Shown here: piece by piece, positions 17,639-26,139 of the stretch
How the letters are laid out: each line of letters begins with the position of its first letter
Position numbering within the stretch: position 1 is the first letter of the stretch
Source: Leptospira meyeri
GTDB lineage: Bacteria > Spirochaetota > Leptospiria > Leptospirales > Leptospiraceae
Length of the DNA: 64,000 nt
Assembly: GCF_004368965.1 (NCBI RefSeq)
Contig: NZ_SORO01000003.1
Location: 186,001-250,000, forward strand
Direction of reading: 5' to 3'
Translations under genes and position numbers: made by a program
Notes under the pieces: generated by a model
Databases searched by the model: none
What the model was told of the DNA's origin: nothing
Seen by the model: the letters and a program-made list of their open reading frames with translations, nothing else

Positions 17639-18404
17639 CCGACTTTTCTAATGCTTCAATTTCCTTCTTTTTATTCTTCATAAGTGTCTCTGCTTCTGAT
17701 AAATAAGATTCAAAGGTAGAAAAATCTTTTGCTTTAATGGAACCACAAAAATGAAAATATATCGTTTTTGTTTTTTTCAAATAAGAGTATTCGGGAAGGT
17801 TGGAATAGCCCATCATTCCACTCACAACAAATACATCCAAATCAACATTAAATTTATATGCAATCTTCATCACACCCGTTTGGAATGGTTTGATTTCTTC
17901 AGTAAAAGTCCTCTCGCCTTCGGGATACAAAAAGATAGACCTTGTTTTTAAAACTCGGAGAACATCCGTTTTGAAGTTTCTAAAATTAGGTTTTTTTTCA
18001 GAATAAATCACTGCTTCTACAATGGTCTTATGCATCATAAGCGGAATGATTTTATACCTTTGAATGATATCGCCACCTAAATAAGATAATTTTACATTCT
18101 TTGAATTAGACAAATAAGGAAGCGCAACTATGAGGGGGACTTCCATTGCATTTGTATGATTACATATTAAAAAACGATTGTTCCCTTCAGGGTCCCAGTT
18201 TCCTTGTTGAAAATCTAAAGTTCTACCAGTGAGCAGGAAAAAAGAACGGTACCAAAAATATCCCAAATAGTTATTGATCCGATTCGACCAGCGATCAAGG
18301 CCTGTGATCTTAAAGATGTAAGAGAAAGACAAACCAATAGGAAAAAGAATCACTAGAAATGGAATTGAATAACATAATACTACAAAGAATTGGAGTTGGC
18401 CCAT
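17625..18404 (-). CDS. 1-acyl-sn-glycerol-3-phosphate acyltransferase-like protein (PlsC family)
   Basis: A 259-residue membrane-bound acyltransferase that would transfer a fatty acid to a lysophospholipid. One strong N-terminal hydrophobic segment is seen at about residues 8-32. The catalytic box reads NHTNAME, so H83 is followed four residues later by Glu88 instead of the usual Asp (HX4E rather than HX4D). The second box is LYPEGERTF near residue 157, matching FPEGTRS. The exact acceptor lipid is unknown. It stands alone, convergent with the ArsR operon. Confidence 0.75.
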   Translation of the reverse strand: MGQLQFFVVLCYSIPFLVILFPIGLSFSYIFKITGLDRWSNRINNYLGYFWYRSFFLLTGRTLDFQQGNWDPEGNNRFLICNHTNAMEVPLIVALPYLSNSKNVKLSYLGGDIIQRYKIIPLMMHKTIVEAVIYSEKKPNFRNFKTDVLRVLKTRSIFLYPEGERTFTEEIKPFQTGVMKIAYKFNVDLDVFVVSGMMGYSNLPEYSYLKKTKTIYFHFCGSIKAKDFSTFESYLSEAETLMKNKKKEIEALEKSAVIV

Positions 18405-18499
18405 GTGAGAATGGGAGCCGAACCCAAGAGTTGGTAAACAATAAATTCGTATCTATTTTCTTAAAATTAGAATATTTTTGGATGAAAATCGATAACGGT

Positions 18500-20656
18500 T
18501 CAAACAGAAAGTTCTAAAAGAAATTTTGAGATTGGATTTCTAACAATGCTAATTTTACCTTCGATTTGATCAACAAGCATCCCGATCAATTGTAATCCAA
18601 AACCTGGTGAGTGATCGAATGAAATCGATTCTGGTATCCCCACTCCGTTATCCGAGTATTCTAAATATATCTTCTTACCTTCACGAAAGATTCTTAGTCC
18701 GATTTCTGCATTAGTTATTTCACCAAAAGCATGTTTCATTGAATTGGTAATTAGTTCGTTCAGGATGATTCCAAGTGAAGAAAGAAGTTTTACATTTAGT
18801 TCAATTGGTTCTTCCAAAATATCCATCTTTACTTCCACAACTTTTGGGAAGATACTTACAATTTCCGCAAAGATTGCCGGAAAATAGTCTTGTAAGGATA
18901 CAGTGTTGTCTGTTTCAGAATGATACAATTTATCATACAAAACAATCATACTTTTGATGCGACCAGCAGCTTCGTAAAGGATGGTTTGCACATTACTTTC
19001 AGACTGCGCTCGTGCTTGCAGAGTTAAGAGAGTAAAGATAGAACTCATGTTATTCTTCACACGATGGTGAATTTCTTTAAGAATGTTTTCCTTTTCAAGT
19101 AATAGTTTTTGAATTTTTGATTCTGATAGGTTTCGAACGCTAACGTCTCTTAGAATCACAGTGAATAATTTTTCACCTTTTACGGAAATTTGAGAAATGG
19201 ATGCTTCAATGGGAAACTCTTCACCGTTGGATCGAAGACCACGAATTTCGCCAAGAGCTCCCATGGCTCGACGACTCACTCCTGTTTTAGAAAATGAATC
19301 GATATGACTGTCATGTTGACTTCGAAAACTAAGTGGGATCAAACGGTCTAACGGTTTGCCAATGATTTCATTGGCCTGGTATCCAAACATTTTTTCCGCT
19401 GCTCCATTAAAAAGAATAATCTTTTTAGACTGATCAATGCTGATGATTGCATCCATCGCAGATTCAATGATTTGTGTGAGTTTTGCCTCTGATTCTCTTA
19501 TCCGATTCATAGCATTCAAACGATCAGAAATATCTCTGCCTACTGCAATATATCCAATCGGCAAATCACTTTCATCGTTTAGTAGCACTTGGTTAATTTC
19601 AATATTTCGAATGCTACCATCCTTTGCAAATTGAACCACTTCTCCAATAAAACTACCCTCCGAATTTACTTTTGCTATAACATGATCAGCCGTTAGGCCA
19701 AGATAATCTGTTTGGAGAACTTCTAAAACGGATTTTCCTATCACTTCTTCAGCTTTCCACAGATAAATTTTCTCAGCAGCTTTATTCCAATAGTTGATCC
19801 GATGATTGAAATCAGTGCCGATTACCGCATCCAATACATTATTCAACATATTCGCTTGTTTCGCAATATGGCTTTGGACATTGTATTCTGCCGTGATATC
19901 ACGAAATACAAGTACAACTCCCCTTGTATCACCATTTAAATCTTTGATGGGAGATCCTGAATCAGAAATTTGGTATTCTGATCCATCTTTAGAAATCAGA
20001 ACCGTATGGTTCGCAAGGCCAACGATTGAGTTAGTTCGCAAAACTTTATCAACTGGATTTTCGACCAAAGCCCTGGTCTTAACATTCACAATATTGAATA
20101 CTCGATTTATTTCAAGTCCCTCTGCTTCATCATGTGTCCAACCAGTCAGTTTTTCAGCAATAGGATTCATCCGAATAATTTTTCCATCACTATCCGTAGC
20201 AATGACACCGTCACCTATTGATTGCAATACGGTCTCAAGATGTTCTTTTTTACTTTTAGTTAATTCATTGGCTTCGAAAAGTTTGAATGCCATTTTGATA
20301 GAAGCATCAAGGACAGTAAAACCAGAGTTTTTGACAACGTAGCCATAGGATGTGATGGCTTCAGTTTTTTTAACAATGTCTCTCTCCGTATGAGAAGAAA
20401 GGAATACGACAGGGATTTCTTTATGATTTAATATTTCTGTAGCGGTTTGAGTTCCATCCAACCCTCTTCCGAGATCAATGTCCATTAAAATCAAATCAAA
20501 GGGTTTTTCCTCTCGAATGATCAGTTGGATGGCATTTTCTCCGTTTGTAACATGAGTTACAAGATACCCACCTTGTTCTAATTGGTTTTTCTCAAACATT
20601 GCCAGGAGGGCTTCGTCTTCCACAAGCAAAATGGATTTATCAGCAACTAGAGTCAT
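18500..20656 (-). CDS. Hybrid sensor: receiver - three PAS - HisKA_2 histidine kinase
   Basis: A soluble 718-residue signalling protein. A receiver domain comes first (phosphoacceptor Asp59 in LILMDIDLG), then three PAS domains (about 140-250, 265-380 and 390-510), then a HisKA_2-type dimerisation domain with KEIHHRVKNN (His530) and an HATPase domain (NELITNSMKHAF, DNGVGIPE). With the receiver in front of the PAS array, it may be a phosphorelay intermediate that both receives and gives phosphate. The frame extends to 20719, but AAAGGATG lies 5 bp before the ATG at 20656, and the receiver begins at once, so that start is used. Confidence 0.85.
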   Translation of the reverse strand: MTLVADKSILLVEDEALLAMFEKNQLEQGGYLVTHVTNGENAIQLIIREEKPFDLILMDIDLGRGLDGTQTATEILNHKEIPVVFLSSHTERDIVKKTEAITSYGYVVKNSGFTVLDASIKMAFKLFEANELTKSKKEHLETVLQSIGDGVIATDSDGKIIRMNPIAEKLTGWTHDEAEGLEINRVFNIVNVKTRALVENPVDKVLRTNSIVGLANHTVLISKDGSEYQISDSGSPIKDLNGDTRGVVLVFRDITAEYNVQSHIAKQANMLNNVLDAVIGTDFNHRINYWNKAAEKIYLWKAEEVIGKSVLEVLQTDYLGLTADHVIAKVNSEGSFIGEVVQFAKDGSIRNIEINQVLLNDESDLPIGYIAVGRDISDRLNAMNRIRESEAKLTQIIESAMDAIISIDQSKKIILFNGAAEKMFGYQANEIIGKPLDRLIPLSFRSQHDSHIDSFSKTGVSRRAMGALGEIRGLRSNGEEFPIEASISQISVKGEKLFTVILRDVSVRNLSESKIQKLLLEKENILKEIHHRVKNNMSSIFTLLTLQARAQSESNVQTILYEAAGRIKSMIVLYDKLYHSETDNTVSLQDYFPAIFAEIVSIFPKVVEVKMDILEEPIELNVKLLSSLGIILNELITNSMKHAFGEITNAEIGLRIFREGKKIYLEYSDNGVGIPESISFDHSPGFGLQLIGMLVDQIEGKISIVRNPISKFLLELSV

Positions 20657-20800
20657 GAAACATCCTTTGTGAATTCCGAATGAGAGTATTAGGAATTCAC
20701 AAACTACATATGATGACAAAAACGAAATTTAATTCAATCAAATAATTAGAATTTTTCTAAACAAAAAAGTTTATGCATTATCGCTTTACCCAAATCTCTG

Positions 20801-22243
20801 TTAGTTTTTATCCTTTAGTACATGCACTACGATGAAAAGACCGCATAAAAGAAAATACAAAGAACCAAGTCCCACCATCCAATTTCCAAATCGATTGTAA
20901 ATTGTAGAGGTTTGGGTTATTGGAACAGAGGCTACGAGAACCCCATCATTTTCCTCAAAATAATCGAGTGTTCCTTTCGCACGCCCGTATGCATCGTAAA
21001 TTCCGGACAAACCACCACGAGTAGAGCGAACTATGGATGATCCATTTTCTATCCCGCGGAGAACCGCCATTTCCGTATGAAATGGATTGATTCCTTTCCA
21101 ATCGGAGGCAGGGATCAAACTAATTCCCGCACCCAATTCTCCATGTTTTTTAGTTAGTTTGAGATTATCGAAATCATAACAAATTGCAACGGATACTTTT
21201 CCCCAACCCAAATCAAGTGCTTGGATCTCGGAGGGAATATGGGAGATTGGTTCACCTGGTGGGATGAATTGTTTGAAATAAATTTGGCGAAAGGTTCCAT
21301 CTTTTCCAACCCAACGCAATTGGTTTTCCATAAAAAATTCATTTTCCTTTAAAGGAATAATGTAGGCAGCAATGATTTCGATTTCCTTTTCTAAGGCAAG
21401 AGAGCTTACTCTTTTTAAAAAGGAATTCTCCTCTTTTCTATGAATGAGAACGGCTCCTTCGTTCCAAACAACAACCTTGGCACCTTCCTCTGCAGCTTGT
21501 TTAGTCCGACTTAAAACGATTTCAGTATTCTTTTGATTTTGCAAAGGATCCATCCACATGGTCTGAATTTCTATTTTGGATGTCACTGTTCCGACTTTTA
21601 TACTTTTTCCTTCAAGCGGTATGGTCAAACGGATCGTACCATAAAAATACAATCCAACGAGAAGAAAACAAGAGAGACAAAGATATCGAAAAGATGTTTT
21701 GGAAATTTTTGAATTAGAAAGGAAATCAAATAAAGTTTGTTCTATACTTCCGTTCACAAAATAAATTAAAAAACTAATTCCGGTAGCACCAAACAACGAA
21801 GCGGATTGTATCAAAATCAAATTGTTAATCTGGCTATTTGCGAACATTCCCCAAACACCTAACTCAGAGAAGGAACCACCGATCCATTCTGTGACCATAA
21901 AAAGAATGGAAAAACTTAAAATAGGTGACAATTGTTTTGAGAATTTGATTCGAAGTTGGTTCCAAACCCAAAGTAACAGCGTAAAGACGATCCCACTTTG
22001 AATTCCAGATAGAACGGCAATCATAATATGAAATGGTTCTGAAACGATCCTCATAGTTGATAAAGTTTGAAACAATGTCATGGCAAAGAACAAAGTCCAA
22101 ACGGAGTAGCCAAGTCGAATGAACCGTAAAAATGGAACCATTGCAACCCAAACAAAAATGGGCATATTCCAATTCATCCCTGTGAACCCAACGAATAGAC
22201 CACCAACTAATAATAAAAACCATTTCTGATCAAAATATTTCAT
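20801..22243 (-). CDS. lnt: Apolipoprotein N-acyltransferase-like nitrilase-superfamily membrane protein
   Basis: A 480-residue protein with about six hydrophobic helices in the first 200 residues, a periplasmic nitrilase-type domain (about 215-455), and one C-terminal helix. The nitrilase catalytic triad is visible: Glu262 in VVWNEGA, Lys324 in IYFKQF, and Cys355 in AICYDFD. This is the architecture of Lnt, which adds the third acyl chain to lipoproteins. Leptospires have many lipoproteins and may carry more than one Lnt-like gene, so this one may be a paralogue with another acceptor. It is transcribed alone. Confidence 0.75.
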   Translation of the reverse strand: MKYFDQKWFLLLVGGLFVGFTGMNWNMPIFVWVAMVPFLRFIRLGYSVWTLFFAMTLFQTLSTMRIVSEPFHIMIAVLSGIQSGIVFTLLLWVWNQLRIKFSKQLSPILSFSILFMVTEWIGGSFSELGVWGMFANSQINNLILIQSASLFGATGISFLIYFVNGSIEQTLFDFLSNSKISKTSFRYLCLSCFLLVGLYFYGTIRLTIPLEGKSIKVGTVTSKIEIQTMWMDPLQNQKNTEIVLSRTKQAAEEGAKVVVWNEGAVLIHRKEENSFLKRVSSLALEKEIEIIAAYIIPLKENEFFMENQLRWVGKDGTFRQIYFKQFIPPGEPISHIPSEIQALDLGWGKVSVAICYDFDNLKLTKKHGELGAGISLIPASDWKGINPFHTEMAVLRGIENGSSIVRSTRGGLSGIYDAYGRAKGTLDYFEENDGVLVASVPITQTSTIYNRFGNWMVGLGSLYFLLCGLFIVVHVLKDKN

Positions 22244-22279
22244 GAGATTTTTCCAACTTTATAATATACATAATTATTT

Positions 22280-22957
22280 TTAACTTTTAATGATCCCACC
22301 TGCACCCAACCATAAGTATTGAAGTGAATCTAACCAAAGTTTTTCCAAGTTTTGATTCAACTGGAAAGCTAATATAGGAATTCCAAAAAAACAAGAAGCA
22401 ATGGACAAAGAAAAAGATTTCCAATTGGTAGATTCAGGAAGTTCCCCATTTTTTGCAGCGAGTGTGATTGCTTTCTGGATGATTCCTTCAACTCCATCAG
22501 CAACTAAACTTTCAATTCCTGAAATATCAGGGAATAGTAACACTCGTTCAGCGGAAGTTAATCGATGAATTTGAACTGACTTTTTGGTTTTGGCCTGAAA
22601 CGAAATAATTTCTAAGAGAATCCTTGGATTTTTTTTGGACTCTTTAGCCGTATAACGAAATAAAGCAGATAAGATTCCAAACCCAGATTCAGATAAATTT
22701 TTTTCCTGAACAAAAACTGACACTTGTAAACTCCAAATTTGGATGTAGTGAAGGATTAGATCTCCTTTTTCAGGAAAATAATTGTAGAACGTTGGCTCCG
22801 ATACTTCTGCCATTTGACAGAGATCTTTGATTTTTATTTCTTCAAAAGTTTTTGTTTCGAGTTCGGAGAGAAAGGCGAAGGTGAGGTTCGTCCTTGTTTT
22901 GGCAAATTTTCTTTCTTTTAATGGAAATTGCCGGAGGTTGTCCAAATTCTGAGGCAT
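22280..22957 (-). CDS. TetR family transcriptional regulator
   Basis: A 225-residue protein with an N-terminal TetR helix-turn-helix (FEEIKIKDLCQMAEVSEPTFYNYFPEKGDLI at about 38-68) and a divergent ligand domain. It starts at an ATG. A perfect palindrome, TATGGCCATA, lies 8 bp upstream of that start at 22965-22974 inside an ATATAT-rich stretch and could be its operator. It precedes the Lnt-like gene with a 36-bp gap on the same strand, so co-transcription is possible. The ligand is unknown. Confidence 0.85.
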   Translation of the reverse strand: MPQNLDNLRQFPLKERKFAKTRTNLTFAFLSELETKTFEEIKIKDLCQMAEVSEPTFYNYFPEKGDLILHYIQIWSLQVSVFVQEKNLSESGFGILSALFRYTAKESKKNPRILLEIISFQAKTKKSVQIHRLTSAERVLLFPDISGIESLVADGVEGIIQKAITLAAKNGELPESTNWKSFSLSIASCFFGIPILAFQLNQNLEKLWLDSLQYLWLGAGGIIKS

Positions 22958-22964
22958 ATATTAT

Positions 22965-22974
22965 TATGGCCATA
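22965..22974. promoter_or_regulatory. Possible TetR operator (TATGGCCATA palindrome)
   Basis: A perfect 10-bp palindrome, immediately upstream of the TetR start and flanked by ATATAT repeats. Autorepression is inferred from position only. Confidence 0.35.
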
Positions 22975-23101
22975 TATATTTTTATAGTCAACAATAATTA
23001 ATTTCAAAATTCACTCCAAATACGAACTATTTCGATTTTTTTTTAAGAAAGAAGAAGAATTGGTTTCGAAAAAAGTGGGATAATGGTAAAGGGAGCGTAT
23101 T

Positions 23102-23140
23102 GGGTGGCGGGTCTAGTTCCCCACCCTAATCAGGGCGGGG
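23102..23140 (-). repeat. GC-rich element with two alternative hairpins
   Basis: GGGTGG (23102-23107) can pair with CCACCC (23121-23126). Alternatively, on the minus-strand RNA, the segment 23140-23132 pairs with 23127-23119 (nine pairs, one G-U, 4-base loop). The two folds share bases and exclude each other. It lies between the end of the Xer gene and the TetR promoter. There is no T-tract, so it is not a standard terminator. Confidence 0.45.
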
Positions 23141-23176
23141 AAATTTTATCTGCGGGCGGAACTTAAATCCAATTCC

Positions 23177-24112
23177 CTATTTCTTCGCATGAGGATGGGC
23201 ATTTCGATACACTTCCTTCAACCGGTCTCTCGAAACACTTAAATATACTTGTGTCGAAGATAGAGAAGCGTGACCAAGTAACTCTTGTACGGCGCGAATA
23301 TCAGCACCCGCGTTCAAAAGATCAGTAGCAAAGGTATGTCGGAACTTATGGGGAGTGATCGCTTTTTCCATTCCCATCACAGTTCTGCGTTCTGATAAAA
23401 TATAACGAATTCCGCGAGTGGTTAATTTTCCACCACGTTGGTTTAAAAAAATTTCCTCCGGGTCGGATGTCCCGCGTTCCTCTAAATAATCTCGGAGTGC
23501 AGTTTGTGCTTCTTCACCTATAAATACAAAACGTTCTTTACGTCTCTTTCCCATCACTTTGAGCGAAGTTAATTCATGGTTAAGATCACTTAATTTGGCA
23601 TTAACCAATTCAAATACACGAAGGCCAGTGCTGTACAATACTTCAACGATGGCTTTGTCTCTCTTTCCAAGCACTTCTGCTTTTTCACCGTCTTCATAAT
23701 CAAGGATGTCTTCTGTTTCGATCGGAGTGAAGTTTTTAGGTAACTTCTTTTTTGTTTTGGGAAAACTAACTTGTAAGATGGGGTTGGCACCAATCTTTTC
23801 TTCTCGGAATAAAAATTTATAAAAAGTTCGTAAGGAAGAAAGTTTACGGCTTTGGGTTCGTTTGTCTTGTTTTTTCGTAGATTTTAAGTCTGCAAAATAA
23901 GCCCGCACGTCCAGGACATCTACACTCAAAATGTCAATTTCCTCTTTCAAACAAAACTCAAAGAAAAATTTTAAATCACGCAAATAGGCAAATAGAGTAT
24001 GTTCCGAATAATTTTTTTCAATTTTGAGATAGGTTCGGTAACTTCGAAAAAGGTCAGCCATGGCTTGGGGAAAATGGTCGGGGATTTGGACTTCAAGAGC
24101 TGGCAGGGTCAT
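23177..24112 (-). CDS. XerC/XerD-type tyrosine recombinase
   Basis: A 311-residue site-specific recombinase, of usual Xer length. The SAM-like core-binding domain is at about 15-105. The full catalytic set is visible: Arg165 (STGLR), Lys189 (VMGKRR), His255-x-x-Arg258 (HKFRH), His281 (LLGHAS), and nucleophile Tyr290 (TQVYLSVS). It therefore probably resolves chromosome dimers at dif with its partner. Which of XerC or XerD it is cannot be told from this window. It is divergent from recA across 303 bp and has no mobile-element neighbours. Confidence 0.88.
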   Translation of the reverse strand: MTLPALEVQIPDHFPQAMADLFRSYRTYLKIEKNYSEHTLFAYLRDLKFFFEFCLKEEIDILSVDVLDVRAYFADLKSTKKQDKRTQSRKLSSLRTFYKFLFREEKIGANPILQVSFPKTKKKLPKNFTPIETEDILDYEDGEKAEVLGKRDKAIVEVLYSTGLRVFELVNAKLSDLNHELTSLKVMGKRRKERFVFIGEEAQTALRDYLEERGTSDPEEIFLNQRGGKLTTRGIRYILSERRTVMGMEKAITPHKFRHTFATDLLNAGADIRAVQELLGHASLSSTQVYLSVSRDRLKEVYRNAHPHAKK

Positions 24113-24415
24113 ACAAAGAAACTATCGGCAAAGTTTTCTTTCTCCTACGGCAAAAAAATACTATACAAGTACTTACATTTTGTTTAGTGTTGAAAACGAC
24201 AAAAAAAGACATAATCCAGAAAAAATTCCCTCACCTTTCTAATTTGTCCCAGGTCTCATGCATAATGAAGCCAGTCCGGAAGAGAAAAAGAGTGGAATTC
24301 GGAAGGGATGGGTTCATCCTTGAGAGAGTCGGTTCATAAGAGTTTTTTTGGAACCAACTGACCCAGTCCCCTACCTAGTCTTTCGGAACACCGATTTTAG
24401 GAGAACGTTTGATTC
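24113..24415. other. Divergent promoter region between xer and recA (303 bp)
   Basis: No gene is seen. I searched by eye for a TTTG-N5-CAAA site, the LexA box reported for Leptospira, and found none, so SOS control of recA is not supported here. A GGTTC/GAACC pair encloses a T-run near 24330-24353. Confidence 0.4.
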
Positions 24416-25579
24416 ATGAAAAAAGAGAAAGCTGACAAGGCTCAAGAAAAAGAAACCGACCAAAGAAAGCAGGCAATTGATGCAGCGCTCGGCCAAATCG
24501 AAAAACAATTCGGTAAGGGTTCCATCATGCGCCTTGGTGCCGATACACGTATGGCAGAAATGAACGTTGTATCCACTGGATCTTTGGATTTAGACATTGC
24601 CTTGGGGATAGGCGGGTTTCCTTCCGGTCGTATCGTAGAAATCTACGGACCAGAATCTTCTGGTAAAACAACACTCACTCTTTCTGCGATTGCAGAAACG
24701 CAAAAAAAAGGAGGCATTGCTGCCTTCATTGATGCGGAACATGCTTTAGATCCATCTTATGCTAAAAAATTAGGGGTCAATGTAGACGACCTACTGGTTG
24801 CCCAACCAGATAATGGGGAAGAGGCTCTGGAAATTTGTGAATCACTCGTTCGTTCCAACGCCATCGATCTCATCGTCATCGACTCTGTAGCCGCACTTGT
24901 TCCTAAGGCCGAGATCGAAGGAGATATGGGAGATTCTCACATGGGACTCCAAGCGCGTCTGATGTCCCAAGCCCTCCGTAAACTCACGGGAACCATTTCA
25001 AAATCCAATACCACTGTCATCTTCATCAACCAAATCCGTATGAAGATTGGGGTTATGTTTGGAAGTCCTGAAACCACTACTGGTGGAAACGCGTTAAAAT
25101 TCTATGCTTCCATTCGATTGGACATTCGTCGCATCGAAACTCTAAAAGAAAAAGAAGAACCTGTTGGTAACCGTGTGCGAGTGAAAGTTGTAAAAAACAA
25201 ATGCGCTCCTCCTTTCCGACAAGCAGAGTTTGACATCATGTATGCGAACGGAATCAACAGAGAAAGTTCTCTCATTGATCTAGCGGTTCGCCACGACCTA
25301 GTTGCAAAAGCAGGTTCTTGGTATTCTTACGGTGGAGAGAAAATCGGACAAGGAAAGGAACAAGTGAAAAACTTTTTTCTCGAAAATCCAGATATCGCAT
25401 TTAAAATTGAAAACCAAGTTCGAGATCTCAATAGCCTCCCACTCATGGACCAATCCAAAATCCAAACCAGAGAAGTGAAATCCATTGAAAGGGACCCTAA
25501 GGAAACTAAAGAAACAAAATCTAAACAACCTGTTAGTTTCTCTACCGAAGCAGAAGTAGATATTGCTGTTGGAGAATAA
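24416..25579 (+). CDS. recA: RecA recombinase
   Basis: Central protein of homologous recombination and SOS induction: an ATP-dependent strand-exchange protein that forms filaments on single-stranded DNA. Walker A GPESSGKT is at residues 78-85, Walker B is [10 protein letters not shown], and loop L2 contains [27 protein letters not shown]. Length is 387 residues, with a charged C-terminal tail ([16 protein letters not shown]) that is poorly conserved in this family. AGGAG lies about 12 bp before the ATG, a slightly long spacing. It is transcribed alone and ends in a clear terminator. Confidence 0.97.
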   Translation: MKKEKADKAQEKETDQRKQAIDAALGQIEKQFGKGSIMRLGADTRMAEMNVVSTGSLDLDIALGIGGFPSGRIVEIYGPESSGKTTLTLSAIAETQKKGGIAAFIDAEHALDPSYAKKLGVNVDDLLVAQPDNGEEALEICESLVRSNAIDLIVIDSVAALVPKAEIEGDMGDSHMGLQARLMSQALRKLTGTISKSNTTVIFINQIRMKIGVMFGSPETTTGGNALKFYASIRLDIRRIETLKEKEEPVGNRVRVKVVKNKCAPPFRQAEFDIMYANGINRESSLIDLAVRHDLVAKAGSWYSYGGEKIGQGKEQVKNFFLENPDIAFKIENQVRDLNSLPLMDQSKIQTREVKSIERDPKETKETKSKQPVSFSTEAEVDIAVGE

Positions 25580-25610
25580 AACCATTCGGCTTTCTTTTTA
25601 GGAACCATTG

Positions 25611-25644
25611 ACCGGTTCGGGGTTTCCCGGGCCGGTTTTTTTTT
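25611..25644 (+). terminator. Rho-independent terminator of recA
   Basis: ACCGG (25611-25615) pairs with CCGGT (25632-25636), with an inner GGG/CCC pair, followed by a run of nine T. It lies 31 bp after the recA stop. Confidence 0.85.
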
Positions 25645-25661
25645 GCTAAAACTAAAAACGA

Positions 25662-26138
25662 TCAATCATTCCACTGAAAATTAGTTCCTAACATTTGATT
25701 TACGGCACCAACGAGCCTTTCCGGTTCCCATGGCTTTGATAAAATGATACTATTTTTATCCGATTTATAAACGGATAGAATGTTTTCCTTAGTGGCAAAG
25801 CCTGTTACAACAATCACTGGTAAATCTGGATATAGCTTCTTTACCGCTTCCACTAATTTATCGCCCGTTAGGTATGGCATCTTAACGTCAGAAATCAGAA
25901 GATCAGGTTTACACTTTTGTAAATATTCATAGGCAATTTCCGGATCTTGAATATCGACAATAGACAATTTGACATTATCTAATTTACGAGAAACAAAGGT
26001 TAACTCTCGTTTCATGGAAGATGAAATTGATTTTATATCATCTACCATTACTATTTTATAAACTTTCTCGTCTTTTGAAAGTTCCGTTGCCTGGGACTCT
26101 ACCTCTTGTATCAATTGGTCTATACTATTCGGAACCAT
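25662..26138 (-). CDS. Single-domain response regulator
   Basis: A receiver domain of 158 residues. The phosphoacceptor Asp84 is in LLISDVKMPYLTGDKL, the conserved Thr in VVTGFA, and Lys in ILSKPWEP. There is no output domain. The first 25 residues are a helical extension. The ATG at 26138 follows GGAGGA; the longer frame to 26189 is not needed. It is one base after the stop of the PAS kinase at 26140, so the two are co-translated and this is very probably the cognate receiver. Confidence 0.88.
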   Translation of the reverse strand: MVPNSIDQLIQEVESQATELSKDEKVYKIVMVDDIKSISSSMKRELTFVSRKLDNVKLSIVDIQDPEIAYEYLQKCKPDLLISDVKMPYLTGDKLVEAVKKLYPDLPVIVVTGFATKENILSVYKSDKNSIILSKPWEPERLVGAVNQMLGTNFQWND

Positions 26139-26139
26139 A

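Noticed and set aside
23177..24112. Integron or prophage integrase
   Set aside because: The length and motifs fit a housekeeping Xer recombinase, and no attachment-site repeats, cassettes or phage genes lie nearby.
24113..24415. LexA/SOS box in front of recA
   Set aside because: No TTTG-N5-CAAA or similar palindrome was found by eye in the region.
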